Positions 18,130 through 27,716 are shown, counted from the first letter of the stretch. The stretch: DNA of 61,674 nucleotides from Anaerolineae bacterium (GCA_016930015.1 JAFGHR010000030.1:1-61674); one strand, 5' to 3'. Made by a program: numbers and translations. The notes: generated by a model from the letters alone, not told the origin.

Positions 18130-20022
18130 ATGAACTGGCAGCCCTACCTGCAATTGGTGTTAATCTTAAGCTCACTGATCATCACATCGGCCTTTGGCGT
18201 GCTCGCCTGGACGCGGCGCCATGTTCCCGCCGCCAGGCCATTTGCTGTGCTCACGTTTTTCGAGTCGGTGTGGGCGTTTGGGCTGCTGTGTGAAATCATC
18301 GCCCCCAACCTTGAGGTCAAACGGTTTTTTGACAACATCGAGCTGGCGAGCATGTCGTTTATTGCGCTGGCGCTGCTGGCGTTTGCCCTGGAGTTCACCG
18401 GCCAGCGGCTGCCTCACGCGCGCATGCTCTGGATCACAACCGTCACGCTAAGCGTACTCACGACCCTGGTGTTCCTCACCGACCCGTATCACGACCTGGT
18501 GCGTGAAAATGTTCGGTTGGTGTCCGACGCCCCGTTTGATTGGCTGGTCTACGACTTCACACTCCTTGACTGGACTGTGTTTTTTTTCGACTATGGCATT
18601 GTGGTAGCCAGCCTGTCACTTCTTGCCAGCGCGTTCAACCGCTCACAAGCCCTGTACCGGGACCAGATCATGATCATCCTGACGGCCATCCTGATCCCGG
18701 TCGCAGGCACAATGTTAGGCGCTCTCGATCCGTTCAATTCAAACCAACGCGACGTCGCGCCCGTTTCATTCGGCCTCAGTAACATTGTCGCAGTCTGGGG
18801 CCTGTTTCGTTACCGGCTGTTTGACGTGACCCCTATCGCCCGTGAGCGTGTTATCGAGGATATGCGTGCGGCTGTCGTTGTGTTAGATACCCAATACCGC
18901 GTCATTGATCTTAATCCCGCCGCCGAGCAACTGGCTAAACGGTCCGCGCTGGAAGCCGTCGGCGAACCCGTTCAGCGGCTGTTTGCGTCGTGGCCCACTC
19001 TGGAAAATCATCTTGATATCGGCGCGGACGGTCATATCCAGATTGTTGAAAATACGGGTGACCAGACACAGCATTTTGACCTGAGCGTTTCCCCGCTGCG
19101 CGATCACCGGCAGAAGTTGACCGGGCATTTGCTCGTCGCGCATAACGTCACCGAGCGCCAGAACATCGAAGACACACTGCGCCAGCGCACAGTAGAGAGC
19201 GCAGCCACCAACCGCGAACTCGAAGCGGCCAATGAACGCTTGCGCGTGCTCAGCCGCATCAAAGACGAATTTGTAACCAATGTCTCGCACGAACTGCGCA
19301 CTCCGATCACCAATCTCAAACTGCGCTACCATTTACTCACAGCCCAGCCGGAACGCCTGAACGATCACTTACCGGTCATCCGGCGCGAAACGAACCGCCT
19401 GGCCGATCTGATCGAAGGGCTGCTCACCCTGTCACGCCTGGACCAGGACCGCGTCCCGTTCCACCGCTGCCCCGTTGATCTGAACACACTGGTGCAGGAA
19501 TACGTCAGCGACCGTTCCGCGCTGGCCGGTGAACGCGGCCTGTCCATGACCCTTGAGTGCGCGCCTGCGCTGCCGGTCGTACAGGCCGATCACCGCCTGA
19601 TCGGCCAGGTAGTGAGTATTCTGCTCACTAACGCGCTGAACTATACACCCAGCGGCGGCCATGTGAGCGTACGCACGTACACACAGTGTATAAACGGCCA
19701 GCAGTGGGCCGCTTTTTGCGTTCAAGACACCGGCCCCGGCATCACTCCGGACGAACAAGCCCGGTTATTTACCCGTTTTTTCCGGGGCAAAATCGGGCTT
19801 GAGTCCGGCGTATCGGGCACGGGGCTGGGGCTGGCCATTGCCCACGAGATCGTCACCCAGCACAAAGGCCGTATTCGGGCCGAAAGTGACGGTACACCGG
19901 GCAGCGGTGCGATCTTTCATGTCTGGCTGCCCGGCGAACCAATCGACAGCGCGGGCGGTATGCCGTCTGACGAACCAGCAAGCCTGATAGACCCTCAAAC
20001 GTTTAACAACAAAACTGATTGA
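18130..20022 (+). CDS. membrane sensor histidine kinase with 7TM N-terminal region and PAS domain
   Basis: About 630 residues from the ATG at 18130; the open frame extends upstream, but AAAGGA and the immediately following membrane segment favour this start. Residues about 5-230 contain seven hydrophobic segments of the 'histidine kinase N-terminal 7TM' type. A PAS domain follows (about 240-335; VVLDTQYRVIDLNPAAEQL). Next come the DHp helix with H387 in VSHELRTP, and an HATPase domain with N-box LLTNALNYTP, G1 DTGPGI and G2 GTGLGLAI. No response regulator is adjacent, so the partner is unknown. malQ begins 12 bases after the stop, so the two may be cotranscribed. Confidence 0.9.
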   Translation: MNWQPYLQLVLILSSLIITSAFGVLAWTRRHVPAARPFAVLTFFESVWAFGLLCEIIAPNLEVKRFFDNIELASMSFIALALLAFALEFTGQRLPHARMLWITTVTLSVLTTLVFLTDPYHDLVRENVRLVSDAPFDWLVYDFTLLDWTVFFFDYGIVVASLSLLASAFNRSQALYRDQIMIILTAILIPVAGTMLGALDPFNSNQRDVAPVSFGLSNIVAVWGLFRYRLFDVTPIARERVIEDMRAAVVVLDTQYRVIDLNPAAEQLAKRSALEAVGEPVQRLFASWPTLENHLDIGADGHIQIVENTGDQTQHFDLSVSPLRDHRQKLTGHLLVAHNVTERQNIEDTLRQRTVESAATNRELEAANERLRVLSRIKDEFVTNVSHELRTPITNLKLRYHLLTAQPERLNDHLPVIRRETNRLADLIEGLLTLSRLDQDRVPFHRCPVDLNTLVQEYVSDRSALAGERGLSMTLECAPALPVVQADHRLIGQVVSILLTNALNYTPSGGHVSVRTYTQCINGQQWAAFCVQDTGPGITPDEQARLFTRFFRGKIGLESGVSGTGLGLAIAHEIVTQHKGRIRAESDGTPGSGAIFHVWLPGEPIDSAGGMPSDEPASLIDPQTFNNKTD

Positions 20023-20034
20023 AAGGGGTTAACC

Positions 20035-21573
20035 TTGATCGAACCCAACCCGTTTTTTCCACGTTCGAGCGGCGTTCTGCTGCATCCTACCTCGCTGCCG
20101 GGGCCGTATGGCATCGGGGACCTGGGCGAATCGACACGTCGTTTTTTGGACTACCTCGCCGCCGCCGACCAGCGGGTCTGGCAGGTGCTCCCGCTGGGAC
20201 CGACCGGTTTTGCCGAATCACCGTACCAGTGTTTCTCGGCGTTTGCCGGTAACACCAACCTGATCAGCCTGGATGCGCTGGTCGATCACGGCTGGTTATT
20301 TCCCGACGACCTGGCCGATCACCCGTACTTTTCGCCGCGAAAAGTGAACTATGCCGCCGTCATCCAGCACCATGACGAGCTGCTGTCGCTGGCCTACGAT
20401 CGGTTCGTGATCCAGGATGATCCCGCCCAAAAAGACGCGCTCGCCGCGTGGTGCGCCCACCCGGATCGCTGGTGGCTGGACGACTACGCGTTGTTCATCT
20501 CGCTGAAGGAATTTCACGGCGGGCGTCCCTGGACCGACTGGACCGACAGCGAAATCTTCCGCGAGAAACAGGCGCTCGAAGCGGCACGCAAGATGCACGC
20601 CTGCCGTATGGCCGAACACCGTTTCCGCCAGTGGGTGTTTTATGTCCAGTGGCAGCAGGTGCGGCAGTACGCCTATGAACGCGGCATCCGTATCGTTGGC
20701 GACATACCGATCTACGTGGCGCACGACAGCAGCGACGTATGGGTCAACCCGGAGTTGTTCGACCTCGATTTTAACGGCAGGCCCAATTACATCGCCGGGG
20801 TGCCGCCGGATTATTTCAGTTCGACCGGGCAGCGGTGGGGTAACCCGCTGTACCTGTGGGAGGAGCACCGCCGCACCGATTACGCGTGGTGGGTGCGCCG
20901 CATTCAGGCCATGCTGGACCAGGTGGACATTGTGCGCATCGATCACTTCCGCGCCTTCGACCGCTACCACAAGATTCCGGCCAGCTCGCCCACCGCGCAG
21001 GGGGGCCGCTGGGTCAACGGGCCAAAAAAGGAGTTTTTCGAGAAGCTAAGCAAGGGCCTGGAAAAAAAACTGGACGAACTCCCCATCATCGCGGAGGACC
21101 TGGGCGACGATCTCGGTGACGCGATCACACTCCGCAAAGACCTGAACCTGCCGGGGATGATCGTGCTTCAATTTTCGTTCGGCGGCACCGAAGAAGATCG
21201 CGAGCGCTTCCACCATGCTCTGCTCGAAAAAAACATGGTCGTGTATACCGGCACGCACGACAATAACACGATCTTCGGCTGGTGGTGGGGCGAATCCGGC
21301 CCGGACGACCGCGCCCGCGTCCGCGCCTACCTCGGCAAAGAAATAATCGACGAACCGCACTGGGAACTGATCGAAATGGGCATGAAAGCCGAGGCGCACA
21401 CGTTTATCGTGCCGCTGCAAGACGTGATCGGCGCCGGGAACAGCGCCCGCATGAACAAGCCCGGCGTGCCGTCCGGCCAGTGGTGCTGGCGCTGCACGCT
21501 CGATGAACTGGATAATGCTCCCTGGGAACGCCTGCGCAAACTGACTCGACGCAGCAAACGCGCCCCGGCGTGA
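20035..21573 (+). CDS. malQ: 4-alpha-glucanotransferase (amylomaltase), TTG start
   Basis: GH77 enzyme that transfers glucan segments between maltodextrins in the cytoplasm. 512 residues starting at TTG 20035, supported by GAAAGGGG just upstream. The catalytic set is present: nucleophile D303 in RIDHFRAF, acid/base E354 in IAEDLGD, and transition-state D409 in YTGTHDNNT. The N-terminal signatures are SSGVLLHPTSLPGPYGIGDLG and SPYQCFSAFAGN. It follows the histidine kinase closely. No other glycogen or starch gene is in the window. Confidence 0.96.
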   Translation: MIEPNPFFPRSSGVLLHPTSLPGPYGIGDLGESTRRFLDYLAAADQRVWQVLPLGPTGFAESPYQCFSAFAGNTNLISLDALVDHGWLFPDDLADHPYFSPRKVNYAAVIQHHDELLSLAYDRFVIQDDPAQKDALAAWCAHPDRWWLDDYALFISLKEFHGGRPWTDWTDSEIFREKQALEAARKMHACRMAEHRFRQWVFYVQWQQVRQYAYERGIRIVGDIPIYVAHDSSDVWVNPELFDLDFNGRPNYIAGVPPDYFSSTGQRWGNPLYLWEEHRRTDYAWWVRRIQAMLDQVDIVRIDHFRAFDRYHKIPASSPTAQGGRWVNGPKKEFFEKLSKGLEKKLDELPIIAEDLGDDLGDAITLRKDLNLPGMIVLQFSFGGTEEDRERFHHALLEKNMVVYTGTHDNNTIFGWWWGESGPDDRARVRAYLGKEIIDEPHWELIEMGMKAEAHTFIVPLQDVIGAGNSARMNKPGVPSGQWCWRCTLDELDNAPWERLRKLTRRSKRAPA

Positions 21574-21680
21574 TAGGTCGCTCGTTAGCCCGGCAGCGGA
21601 GCCTATTCCGCAAGCAAAAACCGTTACACTATGCTACGCTATGCGGGCGTAGCATTATGTTTTCAGGAGGGAAACACACA

Positions 21681-22280
21681 ATGACCGGTAAGATTTTGCT
21701 GACTTATGCCACCATGTCCGGCTCGACCGCTGAAGTAGCCGATGCCATTGCCAGGAAAATCCAGGAGTCCGGCGCCGAGGTGACCGTCCGGCCCATGACC
21801 GACGTCACCGACTTCAGCGGGTACGACGCCGTGATTCTCGGCGGGCCGATGGTCGTTGGCTGGCACCGGGGCGCTATGAAGTTTGTCGCCAGACACGCCG
21901 CCGCCTTGAGTAAAGTACCTGTCGCCTGTTTTATCACGTCTATCGAACTCACCAACACCGGAGAAGACGCTATCGGCGGGGTGCCGCTCACGATTGATCC
22001 CAATCTGGGCGGGCCGCCCAAGAATCCGGGCAAGCTGAGCTTCAAGGAAAAACAAACCTGCCTGGATGCTTATGTAAGCCCGATCCTCAAAAAAGCGTCC
22101 GGCGTCAAACCGGTGAGCATCGGCCTGTTTGGCGGCAAGCTGGATTACAGCGTGCTCAATCCGCTGGCGTGGCTGTTTGTCCGGTTCATCATCCGAGGCA
22201 AAGCGGGCGACTACCGCAACTGGGACGCGATCAACGCCTGGGCGGCCTCCGTTGGTGATCAGTTACTGAGCGGCGCCTGA
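21681..22280 (+). CDS. flavodoxin-domain protein (HemG-like)
   Basis: 199 residues from the ATG at 21681, chosen because AGGAGGG lies nine bases upstream; the open frame starts much earlier but without support. The FMN phosphate loop TYATMSGSTAEVA is at the N-terminus and ILGGPMVVGWHRGAMKFV matches the flavodoxin second loop. The C-terminal half (LFGGKLDY, RNWDAINAWA) resembles the flavodoxin/protoporphyrinogen-oxidase HemG group. It may carry electrons or act on porphyrinogen; no heme gene is nearby, so the role is undecided. Confidence 0.82.
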   Translation: MTGKILLTYATMSGSTAEVADAIARKIQESGAEVTVRPMTDVTDFSGYDAVILGGPMVVGWHRGAMKFVARHAAALSKVPVACFITSIELTNTGEDAIGGVPLTIDPNLGGPPKNPGKLSFKEKQTCLDAYVSPILKKASGVKPVSIGLFGGKLDYSVLNPLAWLFVRFIIRGKAGDYRNWDAINAWAASVGDQLLSGA

Positions 22281-22327
22281 GCAGCGTTTATTGCACCATA
22301 CGCCTGCCACGCGCTAGGATTAGGCCG

Positions 22328-22513
22328 CAGGGCTAAAACGCCCCTCCCCACCGGGCTAACGCCCGGTTGTCCCCTCCCCGGCCAAGCCATGGAGGGGACA
22401 AAACAGCCGATGTGCGTGTTTGGAAGTCCCCCGTCCAGCCAAGCTGGACGGGGGATTTAGGGGGAAGGCGTCGCTCAAATAAGCGCAATCACTCATTTGA
22501 AGCGATAGCCCTG
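22328..22513 (-). mobile_element. MITE-like element, copy 1, with 10-bp target duplication
   Basis: 186 bp bounded by perfect 8-bp terminal inverted repeats CAGGGCTA / TAGCCCTG and flanked by GATTAGGCCG (22318-22327) and GATTAAGCCG (22514-22523), a 9/10 direct repeat. Inside are the family's inner inverted ends (AACGCCCCTCCCC / GGGGGAAGGCGT) and the palindrome GTCCAGCCAAGCTGGAC. It encodes nothing and lies between the flavodoxin and ROK genes. Confidence 0.8.
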
Positions 22514-22562
22514 GATTAAGCCGTGGCAGGTTATATTTTGTACACGTAAGGAGCAGTTCATT

Positions 22563-23468
22563 ATGTTATTGGGCGGCATCGAAGGCGGCGGCACCAAGTT
22601 TGTGTGCGCGGTCGGCACCGAAACAGGCGATATCCTGACCAGCGTCACGATCCCGACGACTATGCCCGCCGCCACGCTGGAACAAACTATCGCGTTTTTT
22701 AAGAAACAAGAGGTGTTACACAACCAATCCCTGGCGGCTGTCGGCATTGGCAGTTTCGGCCCGGTCGATCTGAACCCGCAGTCGGAGCACTACGGGTATA
22801 TCACCAGCACGCCCAAACCGAACTGGGGGTATACCAACGTGGCCGGGACCGTGCAGCAGGCGTTTCCTGATATCCCGATCGGCTTTGACACGGACGTCAA
22901 CGCGGCGGCGCTGGGTGAACACCGCTGGGGCGCGGCGCAAAACTGGGACACATTTATGTATATGACGGTGGGCACCGGCATCGGCGGCGGTGCGATGGTC
23001 AGCGGGAGACTGCTGCACGGCCTGATCCACCCGGAAATGGGGCATGTGCTGCTGCGCCGCCGTGACGATGACCCGTCCGAACGCGGCGTATGCCCGTTTC
23101 ATGACAACTGCCTGGAAGGGCTGGCGTGCGGCCCTGCGATCAAATCGCGCTGGAACATCCCCGGCGAACAGCTCCCGCCCGACCATGCCGTCTGGGACCT
23201 GGAAGCGGATTACCTGGCGCAGGCGATGGTCGCGTTTATGACGACCCTGTCACCTCAGGGTATCATTTTGGGCGGCAGCGTGATGCACCAGCAGCAGTTG
23301 TTCCCCATGATCCGGCAAAAAACGCTGGCCCTGCTGAACAACTACCTGCGGCATCCGGTGTTAGAGCACATGGACGAGTACATTGTACCGCCCGGATTGG
23401 GCGATAAAGCCGGGGTGCTGGGATCAATCGCGCTGGCGCTGGCCGCCGCCGAAGACTCAGCCCGGTAA
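22563..23468 (+). CDS. ROK-family fructokinase
   Basis: 301 residues, ATG with AAGGAG upstream. It has the ROK phosphate-1 loop GGIEGGGTKFVCAVG, the sugar-binding ExGH in HPEMGHVLL, and DTDVNAAALGE with the catalytic Asp. The Zn-binding region runs from GVCPFHDNCLEGLACGP, close to bacterial ROK fructokinases (YdhR/Frk type). It makes fructose 6-phosphate, which fits the two PFK genes elsewhere in the window. The MazG-like gene starts 15 bases after its stop. Confidence 0.9.
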   Translation: MLLGGIEGGGTKFVCAVGTETGDILTSVTIPTTMPAATLEQTIAFFKKQEVLHNQSLAAVGIGSFGPVDLNPQSEHYGYITSTPKPNWGYTNVAGTVQQAFPDIPIGFDTDVNAAALGEHRWGAAQNWDTFMYMTVGTGIGGGAMVSGRLLHGLIHPEMGHVLLRRRDDDPSERGVCPFHDNCLEGLACGPAIKSRWNIPGEQLPPDHAVWDLEADYLAQAMVAFMTTLSPQGIILGGSVMHQQQLFPMIRQKTLALLNNYLRHPVLEHMDEYIVPPGLGDKAGVLGSIALALAAAEDSAR

Positions 23469-23483
23469 GTGAGGCACAGCCGC

Positions 23484-23819
23484 ATGTCATTGACGTTTAG
23501 CGAGTACCAGGATCGCGCCGCCGAAACGGCATTTTATCCCGGCGCGGGTAATAACCCGATCTACCCGACGCTGGGGTTGGCCGGTGAAACGGGCGAGGTC
23601 TGCGAAAAGGTCAAAAAGGTGATCCGTGACAACGGCGGCACGTTCGACGACGACGCGATCGCCACCATTGAGAAAGAACTGGGCGACGTGTTATGGTACG
23701 TGGCGCGGCTCGCCGCCGAGCTGGGATTAGACATGGATCAGATCGCGCAGGCCAACCTGGACAAACTCGCATCACGCAAAGCGCGCAATCACCTGTCCGG
23801 CAGCGGCGACGATCGTTAA
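23484..23819 (+). CDS. MazG-like nucleoside triphosphate pyrophosphohydrolase
   Basis: 111 residues from the ATG at 23484 (GTGAGG upstream). All-alpha NTP pyrophosphatase fold with the metal-binding pattern GETGEVCEKVKK...EKELGDVLWYV (ExxE followed by ExxD). Such enzymes remove non-canonical or excess dNTPs. Probably cotranscribed with the upstream fructokinase, with a 15-base gap. Single-domain length is usual for the MazG-like group rather than full MazG. Confidence 0.88.
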   Translation: MSLTFSEYQDRAAETAFYPGAGNNPIYPTLGLAGETGEVCEKVKKVIRDNGGTFDDDAIATIEKELGDVLWYVARLAAELGLDMDQIAQANLDKLASRKARNHLSGSGDDR

Positions 23820-23863
23820 CGTCTGTGCCGCCCTAGCGCGATCCGTGATCAAGTGAAACTTGG

Positions 23864-24047
23864 CAGGGCAATCGTTTTAATGAATAGCTGAGCTTTAGAT
23901 CAACGCCTTCCCCCTAAATCCCCCTTCCAGCCAAGCTGGACGGGGGACTTGACAGCGCGTGTTCGTCTGTTTTATCTCCTCCCTGGCTCGGCTGGGGAGG
24001 GGAAACCGGGCTTTAGCCCGGAGGGGAGGGGCGTTGGGATAGGATCA
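23864..24047 (+). mobile_element. MITE-like element, copy 2, right end eroded
   Basis: Begins CAGGGCAATCG at 23864. It contains AACGCCTTCCCCCTAAATCCCC, the AGCCAAGCTGGAC palindrome arm, and the second palindrome CCGGGCTTTAGCCCGG before GGGAGGGGCGTT. The right terminal repeat is degenerate and no target duplication was found. It directly precedes the mutase gene and so may supply its leader. Confidence 0.65.
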
Positions 24048-24060
24048 TCGGAATAGAACT

Positions 24061-25737
24061 ATGGACAAAAACCTGAACAAGCGTAAGCAGCAGTGGGAAA
24101 AAACCACCCTGGCTAAGGTGCTGGACCGCTTCCCGGAGCGTAAGGCGGAGTTTGCGACGTCATCGCTGCCGCTGGACCGCGTGTACCTGCCGGATGATCT
24201 GAGCGATGAACAGGCCCAGGCGTACCTGGATAACCTGGGCTTCCCCGGCGAATACCCTTTTACGCGCGGCGTGCAGCCGACCATGTACCGGGGCCGGTTC
24301 TGGACCATGCGCCAGTATGCCGGGTACGCGACCGCCGAAGAATCCAACGCCCGCTACCGCTACCTGCTGGACGCCGGGCAGACCGGGCTGAGCGTAGCGT
24401 TCGACCTGCCGACCCAGATCGGCTATGACCCGGATAATCCGCTCGCGCTGGGCGAAGTCGGCAAAGTGGGCGTCAGCATCCCGACGCTGCGCGATATGGA
24501 GCGCTTGTTCGAAGGCATCCCGCTGGACAAAGTCTCGACCAGCATGACGATCAACGCCCCGGCGGCGATCCTGCTGGCGATGGTTATCGCCGTTGGCAAA
24601 AAACAGGGCGTGAAGCCGTCCAAACTGCGCGGCACGGTGCAAAACGACATCCTCAAAGAGTACATCGCACGCGGCACGTACATTTTCCCGCCCGGCCCAT
24701 CCATGCGCCTGATCACCGACCTGTTCGCGTTTTGCGCCAAAGAGGTCCCGCTCTGGAATACGATCAGCATCAGCGGTTATCACATCCGCGAGGCGGGCAG
24801 CACCGCCGTGCAGGAAGTCGCGTTTACGCTGGCGAACGGGATCGCGTATGTGCAGGGCGCGCTTGACGCCGGGCTGGCCGTGGATGACTTCGCGCCGCGC
24901 CTGAGCTTTTTCTTCAACGCGCATAACAACCTGCTGGAAGAGATCGCCAAGTTCCGCGCGGCGCGGCGGCTGTGGGCGCGCATCATGCGCGAGCGCTTCG
25001 GCGCGAAAGACCCCAAAAGCTGGATGCTCAAGTTCCACACGCAGACCGGCGGCAGCACCTTGACCGCCCAACAGCCGGAAAATAACATCGTGCGCGTGAC
25101 GATCCAGGCGTTGGCGGCGGTGCTCGGCGGCACGCAGAGCTTACACACAAACAGCATGGACGAGGCGCTGGCCCTGCCCACCGAGGCCGCCGTACAGGTC
25201 GCGCTGCGCACGCAGCAGGTCATCGCGTATGAGTCCGGCGCAGCGGATACAGTCGATCCGCTGGCGGGCAGTTATGTGATCGAGCACCTGACCGACGACA
25301 TCGAACAGCAGGCGCACGAGTACATCGAGCGCATCGATGCCATGGGCGGGGCGCTGGCGGCTATCGAAAACGGTTTTGTTCAGGGTGAGATCAACGACGC
25401 CGCGTATGCCTACCAGCGCGCGGTCGAACGGGACGAGGCGGTTGTGGTGGGCGTCAACAAGTTCACGACCGATCACGAACAGAAGACCGACCGCGACATT
25501 TTGCGCGTCAACCCGGCCATCGAGCAGGCCCAGCGCGACAACGTCGCCCGGATTCGCGCCGGGCGCGATCACAACCGCGTGGCCGACCTGCTCAGCCACC
25601 TGGAAACCGCCGCCAAAGGCAGCGATAACCTGATGCCGCTGTTCGTCACCTGCGTAGAGCATGACATCACGCTGGGCGAAATCTGTAATGTGCTGCGCGG
25701 CGTGTTTGGCGAATACCGCCCGCAGGTCACGGTCTGA
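24061..25737 (+). CDS. methylmalonyl-CoA mutase family, large (substrate-binding) subunit
   Basis: 558 residues: the TIM-barrel domain of an adenosylcobalamin-dependent acyl-CoA mutase, without the C-terminal B12-binding domain, which must be a separate gene not in this window. Aligning to the Propionibacterium enzyme by motif, R79 and Y86 ([10 protein letters not shown]) match R82/Y89, R204 (ARGTYIFPP) matches R207, and Y240-H241 (SGYHIREAG) match Y243-H244. Tyr and Arg at these sites mark use of a carboxylated substrate (methylmalonyl- or ethylmalonyl-CoA) rather than isobutyryl-CoA. Its position just after a MITE suggests its own promoter or readthrough from the MazG gene. Confidence 0.9.
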   Translation: MDKNLNKRKQQWEKTTLAKVLDRFPERKAEFATSSLPLDRVYLPDDLSDEQAQAYLDNLGFPGEYPFTRGVQPTMYRGRFWTMRQYAGYATAEESNARYRYLLDAGQTGLSVAFDLPTQIGYDPDNPLALGEVGKVGVSIPTLRDMERLFEGIPLDKVSTSMTINAPAAILLAMVIAVGKKQGVKPSKLRGTVQNDILKEYIARGTYIFPPGPSMRLITDLFAFCAKEVPLWNTISISGYHIREAGSTAVQEVAFTLANGIAYVQGALDAGLAVDDFAPRLSFFFNAHNNLLEEIAKFRAARRLWARIMRERFGAKDPKSWMLKFHTQTGGSTLTAQQPENNIVRVTIQALAAVLGGTQSLHTNSMDEALALPTEAAVQVALRTQQVIAYESGAADTVDPLAGSYVIEHLTDDIEQQAHEYIERIDAMGGALAAIENGFVQGEINDAAYAYQRAVERDEAVVVGVNKFTTDHEQKTDRDILRVNPAIEQAQRDNVARIRAGRDHNRVADLLSHLETAAKGSDNLMPLFVTCVEHDITLGEICNVLRGVFGEYRPQVTV

Positions 25738-25812
25738 CCGCAGGTCTCTGTTTGACCGTTGGTCAGGGTCTGACGCTCGCGGCGGGATTGATCACAACAC
25801 GTCACCGTTACG

Positions 25813-25845
25813 ACCGGCGCTCTGTTCGACAGAGCGCCGGTTTGT
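25813..25845 (+). terminator. intrinsic terminator of the mutase gene
   Basis: ACCGGCGCTCTG (25813-25824) and CAGAGCGCCGGT (25830-25841) form a perfect 12-bp stem with a 5-base loop, followed by TTGTGTT. It lies 75 bases after the stop. Confidence 0.75.
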
Positions 25846-25882
25846 GTTACACTGATGGTGTTGAGTCAGGGGAAGAGTCAAC

Positions 25883-26788
25883 ATGGAAAAGCCAAGAGCA
25901 TTTATTAGCTATTCTCACAAAGACAAACACGCACAACCCTTTGTTGAAGTTTTAGTAACATACCTCGACATACACATGGATTTGTTCTGGGACAGAAGAA
26001 TAAAACCAGCACCATTTGCCAAAGAACTTGAGAAGGAAATCGAGACACGCGAATTCTTCTTACCTGTAATGACACCGTCTTTCGCACGAAAAGATAGTTA
26101 TTGCAGAATCGAACTTCATCATGCGGAAAAACACAATCGTAAAATTGTTCCTTTAAAGATAATTCTCCAATATTCGCCCCCCGAATGTGCAAAATATAGC
26201 TGGGCGGATTTTACACAGGGCTTTGAACGCGGGTTCCAAGATTTAACTCGTAAGATTCTCGGTCGATCATATTTGCCGTGGGAACACTTGGAAAATGGGA
26301 CGCATCGCGAGATCTTGGAAGGATTACAACGGGGCATGATACCCGCATCGATCGCCAGAGAATTTGGCGAGTGGGCAATTGTAGAAAAACTTTGGCCATA
26401 TATCAGGAACCGTTTGGAAAAAAGCAGAATCCACGTCGGTGAGCCGAAAAGCCCACAAGACATCTTATTGCTGGTTCCATCGATAATTGAGCAAGCAGCC
26501 TCCAACATAGATGCAGTAAGCGTAAGGAATGCTCAAAGAACAGAAAAGATAATTCAAGGATACCTGGAAACCGAGGAACAAAATATTACAAACGACGCCG
26601 CACTCGCGGGTCAAAACACAATGAAGTTATTGATTGAAGTTGAACACGAGTTAGAGAACATGGCGGCAGCCAGACTTGATGCACGTGAAGTGATAGGGAT
26701 GCGACATACTTCAGTTTTCGATGCCACGAGTCAGTTGCGGCATTTGATCAAAACACACGCACGCACGCTAAACAGGCACATGTCCTAA
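25883..26788 (+). CDS. TIR-domain protein with an unassigned helical C-terminal half, AT-rich
   Basis: 301 residues. Residues 1-140 are a TIR domain: RAFISYSHKDKHAQPF, LFWDRRI, FFLPVMTPSFA. E77 in SYCRIELHHAEKH sits in the helix that carries the catalytic Glu of NADase TIRs. The remainder is predicted helical and not recognised; it includes EKLWPYIRNRLEKSRIH and a coiled-coil-like stretch near the end. The gene is visibly richer in A/T than its neighbours (24 of 60 bases are G or C in the line at 25921), which suggests acquisition by transfer. It stands alone between two housekeeping genes. An NAD-cleaving immune or signalling effector is possible, but no partner gene is adjacent. Confidence 0.82.
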   Translation: MEKPRAFISYSHKDKHAQPFVEVLVTYLDIHMDLFWDRRIKPAPFAKELEKEIETREFFLPVMTPSFARKDSYCRIELHHAEKHNRKIVPLKIILQYSPPECAKYSWADFTQGFERGFQDLTRKILGRSYLPWEHLENGTHREILEGLQRGMIPASIAREFGEWAIVEKLWPYIRNRLEKSRIHVGEPKSPQDILLLVPSIIEQAASNIDAVSVRNAQRTEKIIQGYLETEEQNITNDAALAGQNTMKLLIEVEHELENMAAARLDAREVIGMRHTSVFDATSQLRHLIKTHARTLNRHMS

Positions 26789-26828
26789 GGTATGTTTTTT
26801 GACCGCTACTTTTGGGAGGATCATTCTC

Positions 26829-27716
26829 ATGACTATCCTGCGCGTTGCCCTGCTCCAACTGGCCGCACACGGCGCGCACCAGACCGCCAACCGGGACAAA
26901 GGGACGGACGCCTGCCGCCAGGCTGCCGCGATGCACGCGGATATCGCCCTGTTTCCGGAAATGTGGAATATCGGTTACACGTTTTTTGACCGCGATACGC
27001 CCGGCGCTCACGCGGCATGGGCCGCGCAAGCCATCAGCGCGGACGATGACTTTGTAACTCATTTCCAGGCGCTGGCCCGTGATCTCAACATGGCGATTGC
27101 GATCACGTACCTGGAAACATGGCCGGGCAGCCCGCGTAACACCGTCGCGCTGATCGGCCGGCACGGCGATATCGCGCTGACCTATGCCAAAGTGCACACC
27201 TGTGATTTTGACCTGGAATCGGCCCTGACGCCGGGCGATGATTTTTACGTGTGTACGCTGGACACGGTCCGGGGTGAAGTCCGGGTCGGCGCGATGATCT
27301 GCATGGACCGCGAGTTCCCCGAAAGCGCCCGTATCCTGATGTTAAAGGGCGCCGAGATCATCTTGATCCCGAATGCGTGCGACATGGAAACCAACCGTAC
27401 CGGCCAACTACAAACGCGCGCCTACGAAAACATGACCGGCGTGGCGCTGGCGAATTACGCCGACGCACGCATGAACGGGCATTCGGTGGCCTTTGATGGC
27501 ATCGCGTTCACCAGGGACGAAAAATCCCGTAACACGCTCGTGATCGAGGCGGGCGAGCGCGAAGGTGTGTTTCTGGCCGAGTTTGACATACACCTGCTGC
27601 GCGAATACCGCCAGCGCGAAATATGGGGCAACGCCTTTCGCAAGCCCAGTTGTTACGGGCTGCTGACCGCGCCAGACGTCGCGCCGCCGTTTGTACGCGC
27701 CAGCGCCCGGCGCTAA
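26829..27716 (+). CDS. carbon-nitrogen hydrolase (nitrilase superfamily)
   Basis: 295 residues from the ATG at 26829, preceded by GGGAGGA. The Glu-Lys-Cys triad is present: E44 in LFPEMW, K121 in TYAKVHTC and C158 in GAMICMDREFPE. The rest follows the N-carbamoyl-amine amidase/omega-amidase-like branch. The substrate cannot be told from sequence. It follows the AT-rich TIR gene by 40 bases but differs sharply in composition, so joint origin is unlikely. Confidence 0.9.
   Translation: MTILRVALLQLAAHGAHQTANRDKGTDACRQAAAMHADIALFPEMWNIGYTFFDRDTPGAHAAWAAQAISADDDFVTHFQALARDLNMAIAITYLETWPGSPRNTVALIGRHGDIALTYAKVHTCDFDLESALTPGDDFYVCTLDTVRGEVRVGAMICMDREFPESARILMLKGAEIILIPNACDMETNRTGQLQTRAYENMTGVALANYADARMNGHSVAFDGIAFTRDEKSRNTLVIEAGEREGVFLAEFDIHLLREYRQREIWGNAFRKPSCYGLLTAPDVAPPFVRASARR

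Noticed and set aside
22328-22513. MITE hairpins as Rho-independent terminators
   Set aside because: The palindromes are not followed by T-runs and the whole element, with ends and target duplication, recurs elsewhere; termination may be a side effect.
24061-25737. Isobutyryl-CoA mutase
   Set aside because: That enzyme has Phe and Gln where this protein has Y86 and R204.
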